Positions 15,385 to 23,502 of a stretch of 53,332 nucleotides of DNA are shown here, piece by piece. The stretch's first letter is position 1. The number at the start of each line of letters is the position of its first letter. Below the pieces are notes generated by a model. That model did not search any database. It saw nothing but the letters and a program-made list of their open reading frames with translations, and was not told the DNA's origin. Source of the stretch: TTA-H9 sp002071415 (GTDB taxonomy: Bacteria; Bacteroidota; Bacteroidia; Bacteroidales; TTA-H9); contig DAONSX010000010.1 of the NCBI GenBank assembly GCA_035411425.1, forward strand, positions 1 through 53,332, in the 5' to 3' direction. The position numbers were made by a program, and so were the translations under genes.

Positions 15385-17781
15385 ATGAAAACCAAAATCT
15401 TTGTCAACGTTCATTTCTTTTTCATTCTTCTGATTTTCCAACTTAATGCACAAACCTGGCTCTATTTTCAAGATAGCCCCTCTAATATCTATTACGATTA
15501 CAGTTGGATGGAACTCACCTCTCCCAGCCAACTCGAACGCTGTGGCAACGATTTGCGAAAATTTCCCGTCGAAAGTAACACCCCCCCCATTCAGGGTGTT
15601 AATAGTCTGAGATTAAAATGGACATCCAACCCTGGAGGTAACTGGTATGCCATTGCCGCTGGCACCAACTGGACCGACAAAGATATCTCTCAGTCCGATT
15701 CCCTTATCTTCTGGCTCTATTCCCCTACTAGCCAGGAACGCAATTCACTTCCAAAAATTTTCTTCGAAGATATCTACAATCAAAAATCCATTATGATTCC
15801 CATGAGAAATTATGTTTCTCAAATTCCGACAGCTATATGGACAAGAATAAGCATACCCATGTCTCCTTTCATCAACCAAATCAATCCTATCGATTACACC
15901 GTCATAAAAACAATAGGTTTTGCTCAGAACGAAAGCGATGGAATACAACACGTGCTTTTCATCGACGATATCCGTGTTATAAAGGGAGATGGAACCAGCC
16001 CATCGGTGAGCGCTCCGAAAGGCCTGTTCGCCAAAGGATACGAACGACATGTGATACTCAAATGGAACAAGAATTCTGAATGCAATGTCAGTGACTATGA
16101 GGTTTATCGTTCGACCGACAACGGCTCAAGTTTTCAATTGGCAGGAACCACCAAGAAAACCGACACAATATTTAATGATTATATTACTTCCAAACTTTCG
16201 GTTACCAAATTAACTTATGGTGTAAAAGCCTTGAATGATATGGGACAACCTTCGGCAATGTCGGAGCTGGTCGAAACTTATCTCAAAAACCTGAGCGATG
16301 AGGAACTTCTCGATATGGTTCAGGAAGCCACCTTCAGATATTTCTGGGAATATGGACACCCGGTGTCAGGTATGGCACGCGAAAGGCTTGGATCGGGTGA
16401 AATCGTTACTACTGGTGGAACAGGTTTTGGAATTATGGGCATATTATGCGGTATTCATAGAAATTTTATAACCAGACAGCAAGGATTGGAAAGAATTTTG
16501 AAAATCGTTGATTTTCTCTCCCAAACCGACAGATTTCATGGTGCATGGCCTCACTGGCTGAATGGAACCAGCGGGAAGGTTATCCCGTTTTCAAATTACG
16601 ATAATGGAGGTGATCTGGTGGAAACTGCCTTCTTGATTCAAGGACTTTTAACCGCTCGTAGCTTCTTTGATGGAGAATATCTCGAAGATACCTTACGTCA
16701 AAAAATTACTCAATTATGGGAAAGCGTCGAATGGGATTGGTACACCCGAAATGGAAGTAATGTACTTTACTGGCACTGGTCGCCAAATTACCAATGGATA
16801 ATGAATATGCCCATACGGGGCTTCAACGAAACTATGATTGTTTATATTCTGGCCATCGCCTCCCCTACTCATCCAGTGGCAGCTTCATTATATCACATGG
16901 GATGGGCAAGTGGAAATTACCTCAATGGAAAATCATTCTATGGATATCCCCTCGCAGTAGGTTGGGACTATGGAGGACCGCTTTTCTTCACTCATTATTC
17001 CTTTTTAGGTTTCGACCCAAGAAGTAAAAAAGATGCCTATGCCAATTATTTCAATAATAATCGCAATATAGCCTTAATCCACCATGCTTATTGTATCGAT
17101 AACCCCCTGAATCATTTGGGTTATGGAGATTCATGCTGGGGATTGACAGCTAGCGATGATCCTGACGGATATTTAGCCCATCAGCCTCATACTAATAACG
17201 ACAATGGCACTATTTCTCCAACCGCCGCCTTGAGCTCATTCCCTTATACCCCGGTTGAATCCATGAAAGCCTTAAAATATTTCTACCGTAAGCTTCCTAA
17301 AACATGGGGATATTATGGATTCTATGACGCCTTCAATCAAAAACGTAACTGGTGGGCTACCTCCTACCTGGCTATTGATGAAGGCCCAATATTGGTCATG
17401 ATCGAAAATTATCGTTCAGCCTTACTTTGGAATCTATTTATGAAAAATCCCGAGATAAATCCTGCCCTTGAAAATATTGGCTTCGTTTACGACCCCTTTG
17501 GCATTGATAAAATTCCTCAAAGAAACAAATACTTCGAACTAACTCCCAATCCATATCAAGAAACTATTTCCATTAGATATCTTTCGAACCAACCTACGAT
17601 TGCTTCGATCAAAATTTATAACTCTGCGGGACAGTCGATTCCATTATCAGAAAAAACACTTTATTTCAACGATGATTCTAAGGTTAAAACCCTTAATTTA
17701 AACTCATTAAAGAAAGGATTGTATATCATTACCATCGAAGGCAATCATTCAAAGGAGACTCTTAAATTTACCAAAAAATAA
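15385..17781 (+). CDS. Secreted multidomain GH144-like hydrolase with T9SS sorting domain
   Basis: A 798-residue secreted enzyme. The signal peptide ends near LNAQT (about residue 23). An N-terminal beta-rich, CBM-like domain (~25-205) ends in HVLFIDDIRVIKGDG. A fibronectin type III domain follows (~212-300). The catalytic glucoamylase-like / GH144-like domain (~305-705) carries acidic residues E413 (GDLVETAFLIQGLL) and E482 (GFNETMIVYILAIASPTHP), then WGLTASDDP and NGTISPTAA. The C terminus (~720-798) is a type A T9SS sorting domain (ELTPNPYQE...GLYIITIEG), so it should be exported by type IX secretion. It parallels the lipoprotein enzyme at 8277-9638, suggesting extracellular attack followed by periplasmic or surface attack on the same glycan. 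Beta-1,2-glucan is a plausible but unproven substrate. Confidence 0.85.
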   Translation: MKTKIFVNVHFFFILLIFQLNAQTWLYFQDSPSNIYYDYSWMELTSPSQLERCGNDLRKFPVESNTPPIQGVNSLRLKWTSNPGGNWYAIAAGTNWTDKDISQSDSLIFWLYSPTSQERNSLPKIFFEDIYNQKSIMIPMRNYVSQIPTAIWTRISIPMSPFINQINPIDYTVIKTIGFAQNESDGIQHVLFIDDIRVIKGDGTSPSVSAPKGLFAKGYERHVILKWNKNSECNVSDYEVYRSTDNGSSFQLAGTTKKTDTIFNDYITSKLSVTKLTYGVKALNDMGQPSAMSELVETYLKNLSDEELLDMVQEATFRYFWEYGHPVSGMARERLGSGEIVTTGGTGFGIMGILCGIHRNFITRQQGLERILKIVDFLSQTDRFHGAWPHWLNGTSGKVIPFSNYDNGGDLVETAFLIQGLLTARSFFDGEYLEDTLRQKITQLWESVEWDWYTRNGSNVLYWHWSPNYQWIMNMPIRGFNETMIVYILAIASPTHPVAASLYHMGWASGNYLNGKSFYGYPLAVGWDYGGPLFFTHYSFLGFDPRSKKDAYANYFNNNRNIALIHHAYCIDNPLNHLGYGDSCWGLTASDDPDGYLAHQPHTNNDNGTISPTAALSSFPYTPVESMKALKYFYRKLPKTWGYYGFYDAFNQKRNWWATSYLAIDEGPILVMIENYRSALLWNLFMKNPEINPALENIGFVYDPFGIDKIPQRNKYFELTPNPYQETISIRYLSNQPTIASIKIYNSAGQSIPLSEKTLYFNDDSKVKTLNLNSLKKGLYIITIEGNHSKETLKFTKK

Positions 17782-17840
17782 AAAAATTACTTTTTTTAAA
17801 AAAATTTAAAGTAAGATGGAATTTTCGGATAAATATTGTT

Positions 17841-17848
17841 TAAATTTG
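17841..17848 (+). promoter_or_regulatory. Candidate -7 promoter element
   Basis: TAAATTTG matches TAnnTTTG and ends 36 nt before the start codon at 17885. The upstream -33 match is weak (TTTT, short spacing). It could give the T9SS binding-type protein its own transcript in addition to read-through from the susCD operon. Confidence 0.4.
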
Positions 17849-17884
17849 CTACGAATTATTCTGTTAAACCTAAAAACTAAAATT

Positions 17885-19045
17885 ATGAAGAAAACTTTAC
17901 TTTCATTATTTACGATGGTAGCTCTCAGCATGAGTATGCTGGGACAAACCGTAACAGTAACCTTTAATGTAAATATGACCAATGCTGGTTTGAGCGACCA
18001 AAATGTTTACATTGCTGGCGATTTTGGAGCAACAACATGGGGTAGTTGGAATGAACCAGGGACCAATCCAGCTTGCTTAATGACGGATGAAGATGGTGAT
18101 ATGATTTACTCTATTACTATGGACCTCCCTAAAGGTACCTATCCTTTTAAATTTTTCAAAGGTGAAGGTTGGAGTGGTGACGAATGGCCAGGCGACCCCA
18201 ATCGTACAGCTACTGTTAAAAAAGCGATGAATTACTCCTATGTTTGGGCTGTTAGGTTAGACCAACCCCAAATTTTGGCCGACTTTGAAGATGGAACATG
18301 GGGAATTTTGACCCCTCACGTTATGGGTTGCGGCGATTACGACAACCCCGATCTCCATCCCTTAGAAGAAACATTCATGATTGTTGATAATCCCTCTCCC
18401 GACGCAATGAACCATAGCGCAAAAGTGCTGAAATTCATCCGTAGAGGAACAACCAATGGAGGATTGCCTTGGGGGGGATACTGGGCAAATAATAATCCCA
18501 GTGTAGATGCTCAGACTAACAAATATGTGCATGTAAAACTCTTGAAACCACGTATCTCTCCTGTTAAATTCAAACTCGAAGGTGGTACATCAGGTACACT
18601 CGAAATCTTTAGTGAAAATACTCAACAACTTACCAACCAATGGGAAGAATTCGTATTTAAATTTGATACCATGACCGGTCAATATCCCATCTCCGTTCTT
18701 ATGCCCGATTTCGAAGACCCCCTCACTATTACTGACGATATCATCATCTACATCGACGATATTCGTATCGATACGATTGCCACTGTATCCAATGGAATAC
18801 CTTCTATATCGAATGACAAAATCTTAATCTATCCTATTCCCCTAACAAAAGATCTTACTATAGAGAACTTTGGAAAGATTGTTCGAGTCAATGTTTATAA
18901 TCTTGCCGGACAACTGATTAAACAAATCGAAACCCAGCCATCTTCCAAAGTGGTCATCAATCTCGAAGATCTATGCAGCGGAATGTATCTGATTTATATC
19001 ACCAACACCGAAGGGAAAACCATTACAAGAAAGATTAGCAAATAA
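17885..19045 (+). CDS. Secreted T9SS protein with starch-binding-like and CBM-like domains
   Basis: A 386-residue secreted protein. The signal peptide ends near LGQTVTV (about residue 20). The first domain (~22-110) is an E-set/CBM20-like fold (FNVNMTNAGLSDQNVYIAGDFG, then GTYPFKFFKG). A jelly-roll-like segment (~115-295) ends in IIIYIDDIRID, the same ending as the N-terminal module of the enzyme at 15385. The tail (~305-386) is a T9SS sorting domain (ILIYPIPLTKDLTIENFG...GMYLIYITNTEG). No catalytic motif is visible, so it is probably a secreted glycan-binding protein that may take the place of SusE/F. The ATG at 17885 was chosen because it starts the signal peptide. The specific function is not known. 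Confidence 0.7.
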   Translation: MKKTLLSLFTMVALSMSMLGQTVTVTFNVNMTNAGLSDQNVYIAGDFGATTWGSWNEPGTNPACLMTDEDGDMIYSITMDLPKGTYPFKFFKGEGWSGDEWPGDPNRTATVKKAMNYSYVWAVRLDQPQILADFEDGTWGILTPHVMGCGDYDNPDLHPLEETFMIVDNPSPDAMNHSAKVLKFIRRGTTNGGLPWGGYWANNNPSVDAQTNKYVHVKLLKPRISPVKFKLEGGTSGTLEIFSENTQQLTNQWEEFVFKFDTMTGQYPISVLMPDFEDPLTITDDIIIYIDDIRIDTIATVSNGIPSISNDKILIYPIPLTKDLTIENFGKIVRVNVYNLAGQLIKQIETQPSSKVVINLEDLCSGMYLIYITNTEGKTITRKISK

Positions 19046-19637
19046 TTAGCAACAATTGTAAAAGCATTTGCTTTCATCTGATTATCCCCTCAATTTGCAT
19101 TAATCAAGTTTCTTAACTCTTAAATCCTTTTAATGAGAAGAGATATCATGATAAAAATGCAGAATAAGGGGATTTTCTTTGAATTCATTCTTTTGAATGA
19201 AATTCCAAGCCAACATATCTCAAAAATTATGAAATGCATAGGAAGCAAACGCTGGAACCCATGGTTATTTTAGTACATCATTTACAATCGTTCATCATGC
19301 TACCCCCATTTTTGAAGAAGCAAAAAGTTCATAAAGTTTATAAAAAAATAACTGGAGAAGCTTCATAATGGGACGAAATGGATATTTGACTTCGAGAACT
19401 AAATTTACATAAAACCCTCTATCAACAACTTTTTATCACATGCCATATACACCATGCCGCGAATGCAGCGAATCCAAGGAGCAGATTTTCGATCGAACTA
19501 TTCTGAAACTTAACTGAAAATTCTCCGAAATTTCAGACGGTATGGATAGCTAAACATTCAATTCATTGGATAAGCAAAACTGCCCGGTCGTATCTTAATG
19601 CCGACGAAATAGATTTTACAGTTAATATTTGCATGAT
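19046..19637. other. Non-coding gap within the glycan locus
   Basis: A 592-nt stretch with no convincing gene on either strand. It holds an inverted repeat at 19181-19205 (GAATTCATTC, loop TTTT, GAATGAAATTC with one bulged A). No operator matching the susC-region palindromes was seen. It separates the T9SS protein from the esterase-GH3 pair, so the latter probably has its own promoter. Confidence 0.5.
19181..19205. repeat. Imperfect inverted repeat
   Basis: GAATTCATTC and GAATGAAATTC are complementary except for one extra A and are separated by TTTT. It has no adjacent T-run on the plus strand, so it is a poor terminator; its role is unknown. Confidence 0.4.
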
Positions 19638-20366
19638 ATGGTAAAAATCACCTTTCTTCTTATGATTCTAATCCCTTTTGTCATTCTATCGAATGGCCAA
19701 GACTTGAAACCCGGAACTCAAATTCCTCGAGCGGGTAAAGGCATTTTCGTCAAAAAGGCTCAGGCCTACCCATATCTTCTATTTTTACCCAATAACTTCG
19801 TCGCCGATCATCAACATTCTTATCCTCTCTTACTTTTTCTTCACGGTTCGGGCGAAAGAGGCAATGATCTCGAGTTGGTCAAAAAAAATGGCACGCCAGG
19901 ATTCGTCGAATCCATGGAAGATTTTCCTTTTGTAATGCTAACACCACAATGCCCCCAAGGAGAAACATGGGACAGTGAACGCCTGATGGCATTAGTCAAC
20001 GAAGCGATCGAAAACTATTCTATCGATACCAATAGAATGTATATAACTGGTTTAAGTATGGGCGGTTATGGAACTTTCGACCTTGCCTGCAATTATCCCG
20101 GAAAATTTGCTGCTATACTGCCCGTGTGCTGTGGAGGTCAAAAATTAAAAGCCGAAAAACTCATACACACACCCATCTGGGCATTTCACGGTGCTGACGA
20201 TACTATCGTTCCGGTGAGTGAATCGAAAAACATGGTGGAAATAGTGAACAGACTTGGTGGAAATGCACATATTACCATTCTACCTGGTGTTGGCCACAAT
20301 GCTTGGGAATACGTTTACATTCGTCCAGAAATATATCAATGGTTATTATCACATCAATTAAAATAA
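19638..20366 (+). CDS. Secreted alpha/beta hydrolase (esterase/carboxylesterase-like)
   Basis: A 242-residue protein with a signal peptide ending near LSNGQD (about residue 20) and no lipobox, so probably periplasmic. The alpha/beta-hydrolase fold is clear: LLFLHGSGERGND forms the oxyanion region, the nucleophile elbow is GLSMGGYG with Ser140, the acid is Asp187 or Asp188 in GADDTIVPVS, and His220 lies in GVGHNAWEY. It resembles the phospholipase/carboxylesterase and LpqC-like polymer esterases. It ends 7 nt before the GH3 gene, so the two form an operon. It might remove acyl substituents from the imported glycan, but that is inference. The ATG at 19638 was preferred to an upstream TTG. Confidence 0.8.
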   Translation: MVKITFLLMILIPFVILSNGQDLKPGTQIPRAGKGIFVKKAQAYPYLLFLPNNFVADHQHSYPLLLFLHGSGERGNDLELVKKNGTPGFVESMEDFPFVMLTPQCPQGETWDSERLMALVNEAIENYSIDTNRMYITGLSMGGYGTFDLACNYPGKFAAILPVCCGGQKLKAEKLIHTPIWAFHGADDTIVPVSESKNMVEIVNRLGGNAHITILPGVGHNAWEYVYIRPEIYQWLLSHQLK

Positions 20367-20373
20367 GATTAAA

Positions 20374-22605
20374 ATGAAGAAAACTAAAAATTTTCTTATA
20401 TTTTTCGTGATATTCAGTGCTTTTGCATGCACAAAAACGCCTACCAGTAAAGAAAAACTCATTGCCAGGCGAGTCGATTCGGTAATAAAATTGATGACTG
20501 TTGAAGAAAAAATCGGCCAGCTTACTCTCTTTACAAGCGATTACGACATTACAGGATCCACAATACGCGAAAATTACAAGGAAGATATCCGCCAAGGTCG
20601 TGTGGGAGCAATATTCAACGCTTATGGTGTAGATTATGTAAGGGAGTTACAGCGGATGGCGGTCGAAGAAACTCGATTGGGGATCCCATTGATTTTCGGA
20701 TATGATGTCATTCACGGCCATCGCACTATATTTCCTATTTCACTGGGAGAAGCTGCAAGTTGGGATACGGCAGCCGTGCGTCGAGCCGCACGAATTGCTG
20801 CCATCGAGGCTACAGCCGAAGGCCTCAACTGGACTTTTGCTCCAATGGTGGATATTGCTCGCGATCCACGTTGGGGAAGAATATCAGAAGGTGCCGGTGA
20901 AGATACTTACCTCGGAATGGCTATGGCCAAAGCCAGAGTGAAGGGATTCCAGGATAACGACTTGTCCAGCCCTTATACAATGATGGCCTGTGCAAAACAT
21001 TATGCCGCTTATGGGGCAGCTCAGGCCGGCCGGGATTATAATACTGTCGATGTCTCCGACCGTACCCTGCGCGAAGTCTATCTGCCTCCCTTCAAAGCCT
21101 GCGTTGACCAAGGTGTGGCAACCTTCATGACTTCATTCAACGAAATTGCCGGAGTTCCTTGCACTGGCAGCAAATATCTACTCACCGACATCCTGCGAAA
21201 AGAATGGGGCTTCGAAGGATTCGTCGTAACCGATTATACTTCCATCAATGAAATGATCCCACATGGTTTTGCTGCCGACGAAAAACATGCCGGTGAACTT
21301 GCCCTTAATGCTGGCGTAGATATGGACATGCAAGGAGCCATTTATTACAACTACCTGAAAAAATCACTCGACGAAGGAAAAGTGAAAATGGCAGACATCG
21401 ATGCAGCCGTAAAAAGAATCCTTATCATGAAATTCAAATTAGGCCTTTTCGATGATCCCTATCTATATTGCAATAAAGAACGTGAACAACAAGATATTAT
21501 GAGGCCCGAACATCTTACCTTTGCAAGAGAAATGGCAAAAAAATCCATTGTTCTTCTAAAGAATGAACAAAATCTCTTACCCCTGTCGAAGAACATTGGC
21601 ACTATCGCCGTAATAGGCCCTGTAGCCAATAATCGTCGTGAACTCATTGGGTCGTGGTCAGCGGCAGGAGACTGGACAAAAGCCATTACGTTGCTTGAAG
21701 GAATTCGTCAGAGCATTTCACCCGAGACGAAAATTCTCTATGCCAAAGGATGTAGCATCACAGACGATTCCACCCAGTACATACAAGAAGCCATCAACCT
21801 GGCCAAAAAAGCCGAAGTAGTAATTCTTGCAGTGGGTGAGGCCGCATGGATGACCGGTGAAGCGGCAAGTAGAAGCGATCTGGGATTGCCTGGTATTCAG
21901 CAAAAGCTAGCTGAAGCAATCATAGCAACGGGTAAGCCTGTGGTTACTGTACTGATGAATGGCCGTCCCCTCACCATTTCATGGCTCACCGAACACACGA
22001 CTGCTATGCTCGAAACATGGTTCGGTGGTACAATGGCCGGTCCCGCTATAGCTGACGTCATCTTCGGCGATTATAATCCTTCAGGGAAACTCCCTGTAAC
22101 CTTCCCAAGAAGCACAGGTCAAATTCCTATTTTCTACAACTGCAAAAATACCGGCCGCCCCTTCGATGCCAGCAACAAGTACACTTCAAAGTATCTCGAT
22201 ATCGACAATTCACCTCTCTTTCCCTTTGGCTATGGATTGAGTTATACCACCTTCGAATATTCCAATCTACGGCTAAATAAAAATTCTTTGAATATGAACG
22301 ATACTCTCGTAATAACTGTTTCACTGAAAAATACCGGAAAATATGGAGGAACAGAAATTGCCCAGCTTTACATTCACGATAAGGTAGGAAGTGTAACCCG
22401 ACCCGTTAAAGAATTGAAGGGATTCTACAAAGTAGATCTCAGCCCTGGTGAGATTACTGAGGTGAGATTTAAAATCACAAAAAACGATTTAGCCTTTTGT
22501 GATATCAACATGAACTTTACTGCCGAACCCGGAGAATTCGAAGTCTTTGTAGGTAGTAATTCAGTAGATTGTCTAAAAACGAACTTCTGGTTGCAATGTA
22601 ATTAA
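20374..22605 (+). CDS. Glycoside hydrolase family 3 beta-glucosidase lipoprotein
   Basis: A 743-residue GH3 enzyme of the BglX type. The signal sequence ends in SAFAC, so it is probably lipidated. The N-terminal TIM-barrel domain carries IPLIFGYDVIHGHRTIFPI and the nucleophile Asp287 in FVVTDYTS. The alpha/beta sandwich domain (~400-600) has GEAAWMTGEAASRSDLGLPG, where the acid/base is expected. A fibronectin-like domain (~640-740) closes the protein. GH3 enzymes of this layout release glucose from beta-glucan oligosaccharides; a GH3 from B. thetaiotaomicron acts on beta-1,2-glucooligosaccharides. With the GH144-like enzymes here that linkage is plausible. It is the last gene of the locus. 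Confidence 0.92.
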   Translation: MKKTKNFLIFFVIFSAFACTKTPTSKEKLIARRVDSVIKLMTVEEKIGQLTLFTSDYDITGSTIRENYKEDIRQGRVGAIFNAYGVDYVRELQRMAVEETRLGIPLIFGYDVIHGHRTIFPISLGEAASWDTAAVRRAARIAAIEATAEGLNWTFAPMVDIARDPRWGRISEGAGEDTYLGMAMAKARVKGFQDNDLSSPYTMMACAKHYAAYGAAQAGRDYNTVDVSDRTLREVYLPPFKACVDQGVATFMTSFNEIAGVPCTGSKYLLTDILRKEWGFEGFVVTDYTSINEMIPHGFAADEKHAGELALNAGVDMDMQGAIYYNYLKKSLDEGKVKMADIDAAVKRILIMKFKLGLFDDPYLYCNKEREQQDIMRPEHLTFAREMAKKSIVLLKNEQNLLPLSKNIGTIAVIGPVANNRRELIGSWSAAGDWTKAITLLEGIRQSISPETKILYAKGCSITDDSTQYIQEAINLAKKAEVVILAVGEAAWMTGEAASRSDLGLPGIQQKLAEAIIATGKPVVTVLMNGRPLTISWLTEHTTAMLETWFGGTMAGPAIADVIFGDYNPSGKLPVTFPRSTGQIPIFYNCKNTGRPFDASNKYTSKYLDIDNSPLFPFGYGLSYTTFEYSNLRLNKNSLNMNDTLVITVSLKNTGKYGGTEIAQLYIHDKVGSVTRPVKELKGFYKVDLSPGEITEVRFKITKNDLAFCDINMNFTAEPGEFEVFVGSNSVDCLKTNFWLQCN

Positions 22606-22723
22606 TTGCATACTACGGGCGTGTTCGGCCAAAATCTCAAAAAATGGTTCTGGGGAAGAAACCGAGCCAATTTTTCCTCGACAGAATTTCATTAAAACTG
22701 ATCCATGGGTGGGTAAACCTGTT

Positions 22724-23449
22724 CTATAATTTCCAACCACTGGCAAGAACATCGATCAGATGAATCGTCTTGAGAGGCATTTCGTGTTTGTCGATATACC
22801 CTTGAAGATGCATCAAACAGGAAGAATCGGTAGAAACGATATATTCGGCACCCGTGGCTAGAGCATTTTCAATTTTCTGCTGAGCCATTGCCGTTGAAAT
22901 GGGTTCGTGTTTTACGGCAAAAGTGCCTCCAAATCCACAACAAACATCGTTTTGAACCATTTCTACCAACTTAAGGCCACGAACATTCGACAGCAAAAGA
23001 CGTGGCTGACCATTCAGTTTGTATTCCCTCAAACTTGCACAAGAATCGTGATAAGTAATGATATGATCGAAAACTGCTCCCACATCGGTTACATGCAGAT
23101 AACTCACCATAAAATCGGAAAACTCCCAGATATTCTTCTTCAAAACTTTATATTCGTTATGATAAGCTGAATTATAAAACAGATGATGATACGAATTTCG
23201 AATAAAACCTGCACATGAAGCCGAAGGACATACAATTGGCCTATCGTTCGGAAAATCCTTCAAAAATTTTATGGCAATCTTTTTTGCATCTTCCCAGAAT
23301 CCGCTGTTGAAAGACATTTGTCCACAACAAGTTTGTTTAGGATTATAATGATATTCTATCCCAAGCCTTTCAAAAATCTTTACCATATTCTTGCCCGTGT
23401 CGGGATAGAATTGATCGATAAAACAAGGGATGAAAATATCGACAGTCAT
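22724..23449 (-). CDS. LutA/YkgE-like (Fe-S)-binding oxidoreductase subunit
   Basis: A 241-residue cytosolic protein with two cysteine-rich CCG domains. The first has IPCFIDQFYP, QTCCGQM and CPSASCAG; the second has YHDSCASLREY, VCCGFGG and TDSSCLMHL. This is the LutA/YkgE layout, also related to the GlpC/HdrB family, usually one subunit of the L-lactate-oxidising LutABC complex with two iron-sulfur partners. Neither lutB nor lutC is next to it: the neighbours are the GH3 gene (convergent) and aroA (53 nt upstream, same strand). It may work with partners encoded elsewhere or have another oxidoreductase role. A candidate promoter lies in the gap to aroA. Confidence 0.88.
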   Translation of the reverse strand: MTVDIFIPCFIDQFYPDTGKNMVKIFERLGIEYHYNPKQTCCGQMSFNSGFWEDAKKIAIKFLKDFPNDRPIVCPSASCAGFIRNSYHHLFYNSAYHNEYKVLKKNIWEFSDFMVSYLHVTDVGAVFDHIITYHDSCASLREYKLNGQPRLLLSNVRGLKLVEMVQNDVCCGFGGTFAVKHEPISTAMAQQKIENALATGAEYIVSTDSSCLMHLQGYIDKHEMPLKTIHLIDVLASGWKL

Positions 23450-23466
23450 TGCAAAGATTAATAGCG

Positions 23467-23500
23467 CAAAAGTATTAAAACTATGTTATTTTTCGACAAA
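23467..23500 (-). promoter_or_regulatory. Candidate promoter of the LutA-like gene
   Basis: On the minus strand TTTG (23500-23497), a 22-nt spacer and TACTTTTG (23474-23467) fit the Bacteroidota consensus. The -7 box ends 17 nt before the start codon, so the gene may be transcribed separately from aroBA. Confidence 0.45.
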
Positions 23501-23502
23501 TG

